This document shows, piece by piece, positions 31,028 through 39,325 of a DNA stretch of 64,000 nucleotides. The notes below the pieces were generated by a model. It ran no database searches and was not told where the DNA came from. It saw only the letters and a program-made list of their open reading frames with translations. Made by a program: the position numbers and the translations under genes. Origin of the DNA: CALMEC01 sp964531025. GTDB taxonomy: Bacteria > Actinomycetota > Thermoleophilia > Miltoncostaeales > Miltoncostaeaceae. The stretch spans positions 1,116,001 to 1,180,000 of the forward strand of contig CAZHDY010000001.1 in NCBI GenBank assembly GCA_964531025.1, given 5' to 3'. Each line of letters opens with the position of its first letter. The first letter of the stretch is position 1.

Positions 31028-32341
31028 ATGAGCCCGAACGACACACGCATCCGCCGTAACATCATCCGCCACAACTCCCGTTCCCTCCTGGAACAGACCA
31101 TCCGTCGATCCAGCATCCGCGAGGTCGAGCTCACCTGGCCGGACCACCACGGACACCCGCGCGGGCAGCGTCTTCCGACGGCGTCGTTCGTCGGACACGT
31201 CCTCGAGTCGGGCATCCGGCTGTCCGGCAACGTCTTCGCCCCACCGGACACCGAGTCCACCGCGCCGACGCTGGCCGTACCCGACAGCGCCACCTTCCGC
31301 CGTGTCCCCTGGAGAGACCACACCGGTCACGTGATCGCCGACATCGTCACCCGTGATCGCGACATCGTGCCGACCACGCCGCGCAGCGTGCTCCGTCGTA
31401 CGGTGGATCGCCTGGCGGGACTCGGGCTCTCAGCACTGATCCGCATCACCGTCGAGGGGTACATCCTCGACGGGAACGGCGATCCGTTTCCCCACGGCAA
31501 TGGTCGCGATTCGCTCGTCGAGGCGAACCGGTTCGGCACTCTGCTCGAGCCGTTGACCTCCGGACTCGGCGGGTTCGTGTCGGTGTCCAGCGTGTCCACG
31601 GCCGACGGTCCGGGGCAGTTCGCCATCACGCTCGCGGAAGCCCAGCCCCTGGACGCCGCCGACGACGTGTTCCGTCTCACCTATGCCCTGAACGAGCTGG
31701 CACGCCGGGCCGGCGCACGGCTCTCGTTGGCGACGCCCGCGCACCCGTCCCTGCCTCCGGCGACGACCCACGTGCAGGTGTCCGTCTGGCAGGACGACCA
31801 GCCGGTGTTCGGGTGGGGAGCCCACGAATCCTCCGGCACGGCCGCTCGCGCGGCCGACAGCGTGCACGCGCATCTGCCCGCACTGACGCTCTTCGGTGCA
31901 CCGTCACATCCCTCCTACGCACAGGATGGGGCGTCGGTCCACCCGCCCGTTCCGGTCACGTGGGAGGCGGATCCCGGCCCCATCGACGAGGAGCCACTCC
32001 ACGACTGGCCCGCCGCCGCACGCGTGGGTCTGAGGGTCGCCGCCGACGCCGAACCGCACTGGGCCGTCGCGGCCCTTCTGACCGCAGTCGTCCTCGGCCT
32101 GGATCCGGAGGCCTCGGCTCCACCCGTCCAGGATCCGCCGCGCTCGCTGTCCGAGGCGATCGACGCCACTACGAATGATGCCGCCCTCACCGAGATCCTG
32201 GGTCGCGACGCCGTCGCAGCGTACGCGGCACGGACCCATGCCCGGTGGCTGGATGACGTGACCACCGCGGGGGCAGGCACCGTCGAGACGGGTGATTCCA
32301 CGGAGGCGTGGAATCACCATCTCGAGGAACAGAGCGGGTAA
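31028..32341 (+). CDS. Glutamine synthetase-like protein with degenerate active site
   Basis: A 437-residue protein with the layout of type I glutamine synthetase/gamma-glutamylpolyamine synthetase: N-terminal beta-grasp (REVELTWPDHHGHPRGQRLPT in parts) and a catalytic-type domain. Key residues are lost: the GPGQ-F/W-E metal site reads GPGQFAI (Glu to Ala), and the ExE metal-binding strand reads RITVEGYIL with one Glu. The GxxxHxH segment reads TTHVQVS (one His kept), and the NSYKR region reads SHPSYAQ. It is likely a non-catalytic or altered homologue working with the upstream hydrolase. A hairpin lies inside its 3' end. Confidence 0.75.
   Translation: MSPNDTRIRRNIIRHNSRSLLEQTIRRSSIREVELTWPDHHGHPRGQRLPTASFVGHVLESGIRLSGNVFAPPDTESTAPTLAVPDSATFRRVPWRDHTGHVIADIVTRDRDIVPTTPRSVLRRTVDRLAGLGLSALIRITVEGYILDGNGDPFPHGNGRDSLVEANRFGTLLEPLTSGLGGFVSVSSVSTADGPGQFAITLAEAQPLDAADDVFRLTYALNELARRAGARLSLATPAHPSLPPATTHVQVSVWQDDQPVFGWGAHESSGTAARAADSVHAHLPALTLFGAPSHPSYAQDGASVHPPVPVTWEADPGPIDEEPLHDWPAAARVGLRVAADAEPHWAVAALLTAVVLGLDPEASAPPVQDPPRSLSEAIDATTNDAALTEILGRDAVAAYAARTHARWLDDVTTAGAGTVETGDSTEAWNHHLEEQSG
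32291..32318 (+). terminator. Hairpin embedded in the 3' end of the coding region
   Basis: 12-bp perfect arms GGTGATTCCACG / CGTGGAATCACC with loop GAGG, ending 23 nt before the stop codon of the glutamine-synthetase-like gene. It shares the GATTCCACG core with other gene-end hairpins here. Confidence 0.5.
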
Positions 32342-32483
32342 TCCCCCTTTGCAGCAGCCGGCGTACCCGTCCGGCTTTGCCGTTTTCTCACCTCCTGTGA
32401 CTTCCCGACGGATGTGACGACTCGTAGGGTTCGGTGACCAGCGCGTAGCGCGTCCCGACCCACGAAAGCCTCCAGGACCGACG

Positions 32484-33179
32484 ATGCTCGTTCGAACCGC
32501 ACCCTCCCTCCGTCCACTCGGCCGTGGCCGACGCACCGTGCTCGCCTGCGCCATCGGCCTTCTGGGCCTGGCCCTCGCGGGGTGCGGCGGATCGGATTCG
32601 CTCACCGGCACGTCGACCTCGATGGGTACGGATGACCAGGTCTTCACCGACACGATCGCGACGGACACGACGTTCACGGACACGACCGGCACCATGGACA
32701 CCACGTCGACGGACGAGACGTGGACGGACACCGTGTCGACCGACGCATCGACGAGTCCGCCGACGACATACGCCGAGGCGATGGACCGCATCGGATCCGC
32801 CCGCAGCGTCACGCTCGACAGCGACCACTTCGCCGGCAACGACACGGACGTCTACTGCCTGATCGTCGACGCGCCGGGCATCACCGCGTGCGAGACGTTC
32901 GAGGACCGCCACCCCGCGCCGCCCGGCCAATGCACCTACCCCGACGCCCCCAAGGACGTGGGACGCATCGTGATGGAGGGGTCGGAGGTCACGCCGGTGT
33001 GCAACTCGGACACGATCCGCGACGGGGGCGTCGCTCAGCGCATCCCGTCCGGCGCCACCGTCGCGTCGCCCGACGGATCACGTCGGTGCCTCGCTCTCCC
33101 GGAGGGGATCGCATGCATCGACACATCCACCCGCCAGGGGTTCTTCATGGGTAACTCCGGGTACACCGTGTTCCCCTAG
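32484..33179 (+). CDS. Thr-rich lipoprotein, hypothetical
   Basis: A 231-residue lipoprotein: signal TVLACAIGLLGLALAGC with the lipobox Cys near 34, then a Thr/Asp-rich low-complexity linker (40-92), then a globular part with six Cys (VYCLIVD, TACETF, GQCTYP, PVCNSD, RRCLALP, IACIDT) likely forming three disulfides. The C-terminal half resembles small extracellular domains of unknown function that end with GNSGYTVFP. Anchored outside the membrane. Confidence 0.75.
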   Translation: MLVRTAPSLRPLGRGRRTVLACAIGLLGLALAGCGGSDSLTGTSTSMGTDDQVFTDTIATDTTFTDTTGTMDTTSTDETWTDTVSTDASTSPPTTYAEAMDRIGSARSVTLDSDHFAGNDTDVYCLIVDAPGITACETFEDRHPAPPGQCTYPDAPKDVGRIVMEGSEVTPVCNSDTIRDGGVAQRIPSGATVASPDGSRRCLALPEGIACIDTSTRQGFFMGNSGYTVFP

Positions 33180-33319
33180 ATGGTTTCGTCTGCGCGCCTC
33201 GCGAGAGGCGGCCGACGGGACACGCTTCGAAGCGGCGGATCATCTTCCGGCAACGGTTCTCGTGTGACCCCGCGCGCGCCGGCGACGTAGTACGGGCATC
33301 ACGACCCGAAGGACCGAGC

Positions 33320-33829
33320 ATGCCCGCCGCACTCCGCCCCCGACACTCCATGAGGTTTTGGCGACCCATCGCCTCAGCCCTCGCCCTCACGGCATGCGGC
33401 ACAGCATGGACGACGTCGGCGACAGGGCTCTCCATCGAGCCGGTCGAGCGTCTCACGATCACCGCACCGGCGACGGTGGCCGTCGACCGCGACCAGGTCG
33501 CCATCCCGGTCACGCTCGAGAGCACCGGCACGGTGAGCGCGACCGACACCACACTCCGCGTGTGGGGCCCCGGCTACGGCACCCTGCGGGCGCGCACCCT
33601 GGACATCGGCCCGATCCGTCCCGGGCGCGGACGGCGGGTGGTCATCCGCCTCCGCGGCCGGGCCGCGACCTTCCGTCAGCCCGTCTACCTGTCCGCCTCG
33701 TCCTCCAGCGTCTCCGGGGCGACACGGACGATCCTGATCGAGCCGACGCCGGACGCCTCCATGGACGGCCAGGGCCTCGCGTTCTCGGGTCTCGCCGGTA
33801 TGAGCCGCGGCAGCCGGGTGATCTGGTGA
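33320..33829 (+). CDS. Exported hypothetical protein, possible beta-sandwich lipoprotein
   Basis: 169 residues; N-terminal export signal FWRPIASALALTACG with a lipobox-like LTAC (Cys near 26, counted from MPAALR; an in-frame ATG at 33350 is an alternative start). The mature part VERLTITAPATVAVDRDQVAIPVTLESTGTV continues as alternating strands, fitting an Ig-like or CARDB-type sandwich. No catalytic motif. It stands alone between hypothetical lipoprotein and FAD monooxygenase genes. Confidence 0.65.
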   Translation: MPAALRPRHSMRFWRPIASALALTACGTAWTTSATGLSIEPVERLTITAPATVAVDRDQVAIPVTLESTGTVSATDTTLRVWGPGYGTLRARTLDIGPIRPGRGRRVVIRLRGRAATFRQPVYLSASSSSVSGATRTILIEPTPDASMDGQGLAFSGLAGMSRGSRVIW

Positions 33830-33894
33830 CGACACGGCCCCCCGGACGCATGAGACGATGACGACGTGTCGCACCAGAACGAAGGAAGCTTCAC

Positions 33895-34929
33895 ATGCAG
33901 GTAGTCATCGTCGGCGGCGGTATGGCCGGGCTCGTCCTCGCCCAGGGCCTGTGCCGACGCGGCATCTCGCCCGTCGTCCTGGAGCGAAGCCCCACGGGAA
34001 CCGTTGTCCCCGGACCCATCATGCTGCCGTTCCAGGCATACGGCCCTCTGGACGACATCGGCCTGATGGACGCCGTACGGCGCACCGGCCGCGCCATCCC
34101 GCCGTATCAGGGAGACGATCCCGTCGCGTACGGACTCGGACGTGAATACCTGCTCGACCATCTACGTCGCGACGTGGACATCCGTAACGGGTCGACGGTC
34201 ACCGGCCTGGTGAAGGACGGTGATCGCGTGGTCGGCTGCCGGGTCTCCACCGACGACGGCGACATCGAGATCGCGGCGGACCTGGTCGTCGGTGCCGACG
34301 GCACGCATTCACCGGTGCGGACGATGGCCGGATTCCCGGCCGAGGTCGACGAGTTCGACACGGCGACGCTCTCGTGGAGTAGCGAGGTCGAGGCGCCCGA
34401 ACCCTTCGCGATCCACTTCCTTCCCGACGGGCGTCAGGTCACCATGCTCACCTGGTCGGGCGGTACGGCCGCCAGCTGGCAGATCCCCCGCCCGAAAGGT
34501 GGCGCGGAGGAGGCCATGGCGCCCGGCTTCGCGGCGTACCGCCGGAGCTTCGCCATGTTGCTTCCGGTGGCCGCCGACGCGCTGGCGGCCGCCACCGAGG
34601 ACGACTGGTTCTACCGCGAGGGTCAGGGCGTGACCTGCGACACCTGGTGGCTCCCGGGTGTGGCATTGATCGGCGAGGCGCTCCACGCCTTCAACCCGGA
34701 GGCCGGCATCGGCTCGGGTCTCGGCATGGGCGACGCGCAGGCGCTGGCCGTCGCCATCGCCAACAACCCGGATGACGCCGATGCGGCGTGCCGCGAGTGG
34801 GAGCACTGGCGGCGCCCCGCACTGGCCCCCTACCTGGCCATGGGCAGCCAGGCCGTCCGGGTCGTGCGCGGAGGCGACCCGAGACCCGAAGAGGAATGGC
34901 CGCCACCGGATCCCTTCCCATCACGGTGA
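33895..34929 (+). CDS. FAD-dependent monooxygenase (PHBH-type)
   Basis: A 344-residue flavoprotein with the dinucleotide motif VVIVGGGMAGLVLAQGL at the N-terminus, the DG motif VVGADGTHSPVR (about 132) and the GD-type motif GVALIGEALHAFNPEAGIGSGLGMGDAQAL (in parts, about 262), where the usual GD is replaced by GE. This is the p-hydroxybenzoate-hydroxylase group, which hydroxylates aromatics with NAD(P)H; the substrate is unknown. GAAGGAAG precedes the ATG. The Nudix gene follows almost directly. Confidence 0.9.
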   Translation: MQVVIVGGGMAGLVLAQGLCRRGISPVVLERSPTGTVVPGPIMLPFQAYGPLDDIGLMDAVRRTGRAIPPYQGDDPVAYGLGREYLLDHLRRDVDIRNGSTVTGLVKDGDRVVGCRVSTDDGDIEIAADLVVGADGTHSPVRTMAGFPAEVDEFDTATLSWSSEVEAPEPFAIHFLPDGRQVTMLTWSGGTAASWQIPRPKGGAEEAMAPGFAAYRRSFAMLLPVAADALAAATEDDWFYREGQGVTCDTWWLPGVALIGEALHAFNPEAGIGSGLGMGDAQALAVAIANNPDDADAACREWEHWRRPALAPYLAMGSQAVRVVRGGDPRPEEEWPPPDPFPSR

Positions 34930-34958
34930 CGGCACCACCGTCACGTCTCACCCCGGTG

Positions 34959-35447
34959 ATGACCACCCTCGCCTACATCGTGCGCGACGGGAACGTGCTG
35001 CTGTGCCATCGCATCGCGCGCGATGACGACATGCAGCGCGGGAAGTACAACGGAGTGGGCGGCCACATGGAACGGGACGAGGACCCGGTCACGTGCGTCC
35101 GCCGGGAGATCGCCGAGGAGACCGGACTCCATGTCGAGGCACCGACGCTGCGGGGCACCATCGGCTGGCCGGGATTCGGCGTGAACGGCGAGGATCACTT
35201 CGCGTTCGTGTTCCGCGTTGACGACTCCGTGGGCGAGCCGTTCGCCGACAACGACGAGGGAACGCTGTCGTGGCATTCCGTCGATCGATTGGACGTCCTG
35301 CCCATGTGGGAGGGTGATCGTCTGTTCCTGCCGTACGTCTTCGACGCCGACCCGACCCTGTTTCACATCGTCATCCCCTATGACGGCGGGCGGCCCACCG
35401 GGTGTACGGTTGTGCGAGGGACGTCGACCAGAGCGATCCCCATTTGA
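34959..35447 (+). CDS. Nudix hydrolase (MutT-like, 8-oxo-dGTP diphosphatase type)
   Basis: A 162-residue Nudix protein; the Nudix box GGHMERDEDPVTCVRREIAEETGL (in parts: G-x5-E, then REIAEETG) is intact with the metal-binding REx2EE. N-terminus MTTLAYIVRDGNVLLCHR matches family members that clean oxidised nucleotides. A GTG at 34926, overlapping the previous stop, is an in-frame alternative start and would make the two genes coupled. Confidence 0.9.
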   Translation: MTTLAYIVRDGNVLLCHRIARDDDMQRGKYNGVGGHMERDEDPVTCVRREIAEETGLHVEAPTLRGTIGWPGFGVNGEDHFAFVFRVDDSVGEPFADNDEGTLSWHSVDRLDVLPMWEGDRLFLPYVFDADPTLFHIVIPYDGGRPTGCTVVRGTSTRAIPI

Positions 35448-35465
35448 GATGGTGAGCGAACGGAC

Positions 35466-35969
35466 ATGAGCTACGACATCGTCTTCCTGCCCGGTTCAGC
35501 CCGCGATGACTGGGCCGGTGCCATGGACAACCTCGAGATGCACGCCATGATGGACGCCGCCCCGTCGGATGACGACGTCGCCGCCTGGGACCGTCTGGGC
35601 GAGACCCTCACGACGAACGGCGTGGCCTTCGACCGCGTCGATGCGGACGAGGAGCGCACGTACACGGTGCTGCACCCCACGATCGAGATCGTCCTTCGGG
35701 CCGGCGACGTGCGCATCGCCGTCCCCTACCAGGCCGACCTGATCGACGAGCTGGACGAGGCCTTGCCGCGGATCGTCCACCTCACGGAGGACGCCACCGG
35801 ACTGATCGCCTACGACCCCCAATCCGACCGGGTGTTCTTCTCGCCGGAGAACCACCCCCGAGAGGTCATCCAGTCGGTGTGCGACCTGCTCGCCGAACGT
35901 GAGCTCGCCGGTGCGACGCGTACCGAGCGCCGCGGCGTCCTGCGCCGCTTCTTCCACCGGCACGACTGA
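35466..35969 (+). CDS. Hypothetical acidic protein, 167 aa
   Basis: No family recognised. Starts MSYDIVFLPGSARDDW, 18 nt after the Nudix stop, with GAGCGGA as weak ribosome site. Soluble, strongly acidic, alpha/beta in appearance (TYTVLHPTIEIVLRAGDVRIAVPYQ), with a basic tail RRGVLRRFFHRH. The opening YDIVFLP and the LIAYDP-QSDRVFF segment suggest a small conserved actinobacterial protein. Its end is followed by the 170-bp inverted-repeat element. Confidence 0.65.
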   Translation: MSYDIVFLPGSARDDWAGAMDNLEMHAMMDAAPSDDDVAAWDRLGETLTTNGVAFDRVDADEERTYTVLHPTIEIVLRAGDVRIAVPYQADLIDELDEALPRIVHLTEDATGLIAYDPQSDRVFFSPENHPREVIQSVCDLLAERELAGATRTERRGVLRRFFHRHD

Positions 35970-36052
35970 CCGACTCCGCGGCCGGCGCGCCGTGGACGCA
36001 GCGCAATGTCGATCATCCGTCCCGGTGGCGGATCGAGCGGATCCGACCGACC

Positions 36053-36223
36053 CTAGATGAGTAGTGCCGCGGAAATCGCGGCGTGGTTCGTGCCCCCGGC
36101 GGCGCAGATACGCCACCGGACGACTCGAACAGGCAAACCAGCATGCCCTTCGACGCCCGGAGACACCCCACATCCACCGGTTGCGCGCCCCACATCCACT
36201 CTTCCGTGGCACCACTCATCTAG
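36053..36223. repeat. 170-bp MITE-like element, copy A
   Basis: Ends are 20-bp imperfect inverted repeats: CTAGATGAGTAGTGCCGCGG (36053-36072) and CCGTGGCACCACTCATCTAG (36204-36223), 2 mismatches. Inside, CGTGCCCCCGGCGGCGC and GCGCCCCACATCCAC are shared with copy B at 53398. The right-end TAG is the stop codon of the GST gene (36220-36222 on the minus strand). It lies between convergent genes. Confidence 0.8.
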
Positions 36224-36885
36224 ATGGGCTTGCCGCCCCGCAACTCGGGGTGGAAGCGGATCAGCCGCTCGTCCAGATCGTCCAGCCCACGCGCTCTCAC
36301 GATCGCGGGGCGCGCACCGACCCGCTCGTAGTGGGCATCGACCGCATCGCCACCGAGCCGCGGCGATCCGTAGGACTCCCATCCCTTGAGCATGTACAGG
36401 TAGACGTCGGCGACACTGAACTCGTCGCCCAGGCACCACTGCCGTCCGGTGAGCTGTGATTCCAGGTAGTCGCCGGCCTCCTCGAACTGCGCCAGGCCCT
36501 TCGCCGAGATCCCCTCATGCCCCTGGTCGGAAGCGGTGAGCATCGCTGGGTACTGCAACGGGTAGTGGATCGTGTGGAGGGTGTTGGCCAGGTACACCAC
36601 CCAGCGGAGCAGATCGCCCCGCAGAGGCTCGCCCGGAGCGGGTCCGAGGCCGGAACCGGGGAAGCGCTCCACCAGGTAGAGGAGGATGGCACCCGTCTCG
36701 TAGACGTTCGTGTCGTCGTCGCGGATCGCCGGAACCCGCATCCGCGGGTTCACCGCCGCGAACGCCGCATCGTCGGCGCGGTCGCGCGGGTGGACGTCGT
36801 GCACGGTGTAGTCGATACCGCCCTCCTCCAGCGCCGCGCGGACCGCGAAGCTGGACGAGCCGGTTATCTGGAAGAGTTCGATCAT
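36220..36885 (-). CDS. Glutathione S-transferase family protein
   Basis: A 221-residue protein with an N-terminal thioredoxin-fold domain (MIELFQITGSSSFAVRAALEEGGIDYTVHDV, VNPRMRVPAIRDDDTNVYETGAILLYL with the cis-Pro and the ES/ET acid) and a C-terminal helical domain (LGDEFSVADVYLYML). The putative catalytic residue is Ser near 10-12. It is a theta/zeta-like bacterial GST; its thiol partner in an actinobacterium is uncertain. A TAACGT -10 box is 6 nt upstream of the ATG, and its stop codon lies within the repeat element. Confidence 0.9.
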   Translation of the reverse strand: MIELFQITGSSSFAVRAALEEGGIDYTVHDVHPRDRADDAAFAAVNPRMRVPAIRDDDTNVYETGAILLYLVERFPGSGLGPAPGEPLRGDLLRWVVYLANTLHTIHYPLQYPAMLTASDQGHEGISAKGLAQFEEAGDYLESQLTGRQWCLGDEFSVADVYLYMLKGWESYGSPRLGGDAVDAHYERVGARPAIVRARGLDDLDERLIRFHPELRGGKPI

Positions 36886-36891
36886 GCGCAG

Positions 36892-36897
36892 ACGTTA
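36892..36897 (-). promoter_or_regulatory. Leaderless -10 box (TAACGT) of GST gene
   Basis: Minus-strand TAACGT, 6-nt gap, ATG at 36885. Confidence 0.55.
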
Positions 36898-36974
36898 GTT
36901 GATCGGGCACCCGACGCCACAACCGACCCGGACGCACGCACGCGACGGCAGTGACCCTGCCAGAATGCGGGTCC

Positions 36975-37631
36975 GTGACCTCGCCCGCATCCTCTGATCG
37001 ACCCGCCATTCCAGGAATGGCCGAAGCCATCGGGGGCTGGCGCGGTGCCGCCGAATCGGCCGTCCCCACGATTGTGTTCGTCGCCTTCGTGTCGTTCAAT
37101 CGCGACGCGATCCGCACCGCGGCCATCGTGGCCGTTGCGGCCGCGGTCGTCCTGGCGATCGTGCGCCTGGCGCGCGGACAGACCGTCCGCTACGTCGCGG
37201 GAGGGGTGGCCGGCGTGATGCTGGCGGCCTTCATCGCCGCCCGCACGGGTCGCGCCGGGGATTTCTTCCTGCCCACCATCATCATGAACGCGGTCTCCGC
37301 TCTGGCGTTCATCGCATCGAACCTCGCCCGCCGGCCGGTGGTCGGCTACATCGTCACCGGGCTCACCGGACGCGATCCACTGGGCGATTGGCATCGCGAC
37401 CCGGCATGCCGTATCCCCGCCGCCCGAGCGACGTGGGTGCTGGCCGCGATATTCCTGGCGCGCCTGGCGGTACAGGTGCCGCTCTATCTGGCCGACGCGC
37501 TGGTTGCCCTGGGCACGGCGAAGCTCGCCATGGGGGTTCCTCTCACCGCGGTCGGCATCTGGCTGTCGTGGCTCCTCATGCGGGAATCCCCCCTGCTCAA
37601 GGGCCCCCGGCCGGAGTCCTCCGAGGCCTGA
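36975..37631 (+). CDS. DUF3159 domain membrane protein
   Basis: A 218-residue protein with about six transmembrane helices between 28 and 200. AIGGWRGAAESAVPTIVFVAF and TGLTGRDPLGDWHRDP with ARATWVLAAIFLARLAVQVPLYL match DUF3159, an actinobacterial family related to intracellular septation protein A and of unknown function. The GTG start VTSPASS is a choice; another GTG lies 24 nt upstream. Confidence 0.8.
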   Translation: MTSPASSDRPAIPGMAEAIGGWRGAAESAVPTIVFVAFVSFNRDAIRTAAIVAVAAAVVLAIVRLARGQTVRYVAGGVAGVMLAAFIAARTGRAGDFFLPTIIMNAVSALAFIASNLARRPVVGYIVTGLTGRDPLGDWHRDPACRIPAARATWVLAAIFLARLAVQVPLYLADALVALGTAKLAMGVPLTAVGIWLSWLLMRESPLLKGPRPESSEA

Positions 37632-37867
37632 GCCACGGGGCCTGCCTGTGGTCCGTGAGACGACCACGCAACGACGCCGCTGGCATGATCTGACCTGCAA
37701 GTCGGCGTATTTCGCCATTCAGAGGCCCGATTCCGCGAAATCGTGGTTGCGGGGTGCGTTACCGCAGGGAAAACCCTCGAGGTCGCCCCTATCCGTGCCG
37801 ATGGTAGCTGGGCAGGTGCCCGTCATCGACCAAACCTGGGATCTGCCGTGCAGTGGAAGGACCGAAT

Positions 37868-39262
37868 GTGAGCCCCGCAGTCTCAATCGCCATCGCCCTC
37901 GCCGTCGCTCTCGTCGTCTTCCTGCTCTCGAAGCGTCGGCGTAGCGAGATCGAATCCGCACCGACCGACGGTGCCGCGGCCGCAGCAGCCCCTGCATCGC
38001 AGGAGACATCGTCGGTGGAGACCGCCGGTGTCCTCGCCATCCCGGCTTTCGCCGAGACCGACGAACCCGCGCCGATCCCCGTGGTGTCCGTGCGTGAGCC
38101 TGCGGATCCGACCCCGGACGCTCTCCCCGGGTCGGCACTCGGCTGGACGACCGATGCCACCGACCTTCCCACGGACCTCGGTGCAGCGCCGTCGGTGACC
38201 GATGCACCGATCGCGTGGCCCGCATCCGACACCACTTCCATCCCGCCGCTGTCCACCGAGACCGAGGCCTTGCTGAGCGGATCGCTCGACGCCCCGTCAG
38301 TTCAGAACGGTGCGGGGCTTGCCACACCGGAGCCGGCATCGTCCGAGGACGGCCTTCCCCCGCTTCCCGAACTTCCTCCGCTCCCGCCACTCCCCGGTCT
38401 TCCGGCAAGCGACGGCATGCCCGCGGTGCCGCCCCAGGTTCCCGATGAGGCCCCTCCGGCCGCCCCCCGACAGAACCCCCGCGTGCCCGGCAGCGATCTT
38501 CCGCCCACAGCGGTGCCGTCTCAGCCGGCGACCTCCCCGACGCTCGACCGTTCCGCGCTGGAGCCCCACCCGCCTCAGGGCCGACCGCAGCAGCGTCCCG
38601 CCGGGCCCGGCGGACCGCGTCCCCCGCGCCCCGGCGGTGCCGGTACGCCTGGTGGCCCCGTCCAGCGTCCGCCTGCCGGATCCCCGGCCGCCGCTCGCCC
38701 CGGAGCCCCGATGGCCCGCCGACCGCGTCCCGGCGCGGCCCCGTCCGGTCCGCCCCACACACAGCGCCCGCCCGCCCCCGGCGGTGCGCGGCCCGGCGCT
38801 CCAGGCCCGTCACGCCCGCCGGCTCCCGGAGCCGGTCCCCGTCCGGGCGCCCCGGCGCGTCCGCGTCCCGCCGGCCCACCTCCGCAGGCCCCGCCCGCTC
38901 AGCGTCCGCCCGCCGCGACCAGCGGCGAGCCCGTGAAGGACGTCATGGCCGAGGTCTCCCGGACGCTCGCGCTCATGGATGACATCGACCGGGCCGGGGT
39001 GATCGGCGACACCCGTTTCCCCACCGCAGCGTGGATGCGGCACCGCGCCAGCATGCCGATGCTGCTGCCGCCGGACCAGGTCATGTCGATCACGATGTTC
39101 TACCAGACGGTCTCCCGCCTCAATCAGCTCCTCGACAAGAACCAGGGCGGCCTCAGCACGGGACAGCCGCTCTCGGAGCGCGTGCGCACACAGCTGCAGT
39201 TCATCCGCAAGATCGGCGAGCAGATGGCCCTGGGCTCCCTGACGGGAGGCGGACCGAAGTAG
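37868..39262 (+). CDS. Membrane-anchored proline-rich protein
   Basis: 464 residues from a GTG preceded by GGAAGGA. A single N-terminal transmembrane helix (VSIAIALAVALVVFLL) is followed by an acidic linker, then a long Pro/Arg/Gly/Ala-rich low-complexity region (about 170-355), and a folded C-terminal domain (about 358-464: VMAEVSRTLALMDDIDRAGVI, FYQTVSRLNQLLDKNQGG). Topology puts the C-terminal part probably in the cytoplasm. Proline-rich tethers like this occur in cell-envelope or division scaffolds, but no family is recognised. Confidence 0.75.
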   Translation: MSPAVSIAIALAVALVVFLLSKRRRSEIESAPTDGAAAAAAPASQETSSVETAGVLAIPAFAETDEPAPIPVVSVREPADPTPDALPGSALGWTTDATDLPTDLGAAPSVTDAPIAWPASDTTSIPPLSTETEALLSGSLDAPSVQNGAGLATPEPASSEDGLPPLPELPPLPPLPGLPASDGMPAVPPQVPDEAPPAAPRQNPRVPGSDLPPTAVPSQPATSPTLDRSALEPHPPQGRPQQRPAGPGGPRPPRPGGAGTPGGPVQRPPAGSPAAARPGAPMARRPRPGAAPSGPPHTQRPPAPGGARPGAPGPSRPPAPGAGPRPGAPARPRPAGPPPQAPPAQRPPAATSGEPVKDVMAEVSRTLALMDDIDRAGVIGDTRFPTAAWMRHRASMPMLLPPDQVMSITMFYQTVSRLNQLLDKNQGGLSTGQPLSERVRTQLQFIRKIGEQMALGSLTGGGPK

Positions 39263-39298
39263 CCCGCGCCCGGGGGTGGCACGACGCACTCCCTGTGA

Positions 39299-39312
39299 CG
39301 AACACATGTTCG
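39299..39312 (+). promoter_or_regulatory. LexA-type SOS box of dinB
   Basis: CGAACACATGTTCG is a perfect palindrome matching the actinobacterial/Bacillus-type LexA operator (GAAC-N4-GTTC). It lies directly upstream of the -10 box and 13 nt before the ATG, so LexA would block polymerase. Confidence 0.85.
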
Positions 39313-39313
39313 C

Positions 39314-39319
39314 TACACT
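39314..39319 (+). promoter_or_regulatory. Leaderless dinB -10 box (TACACT)
   Basis: TACACT, 6-nt gap, ATG at 39326; immediately follows the SOS box. Confidence 0.6.
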
Positions 39320-39325
39320 CGGGCG

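Noticed and set aside
38580..38920. Possible DNA tandem repeat in a Pro/Gly/Arg-rich stretch
   Set aside because: The low complexity is at protein level (proline-rich linker); codons vary and no DNA unit repeats exactly.
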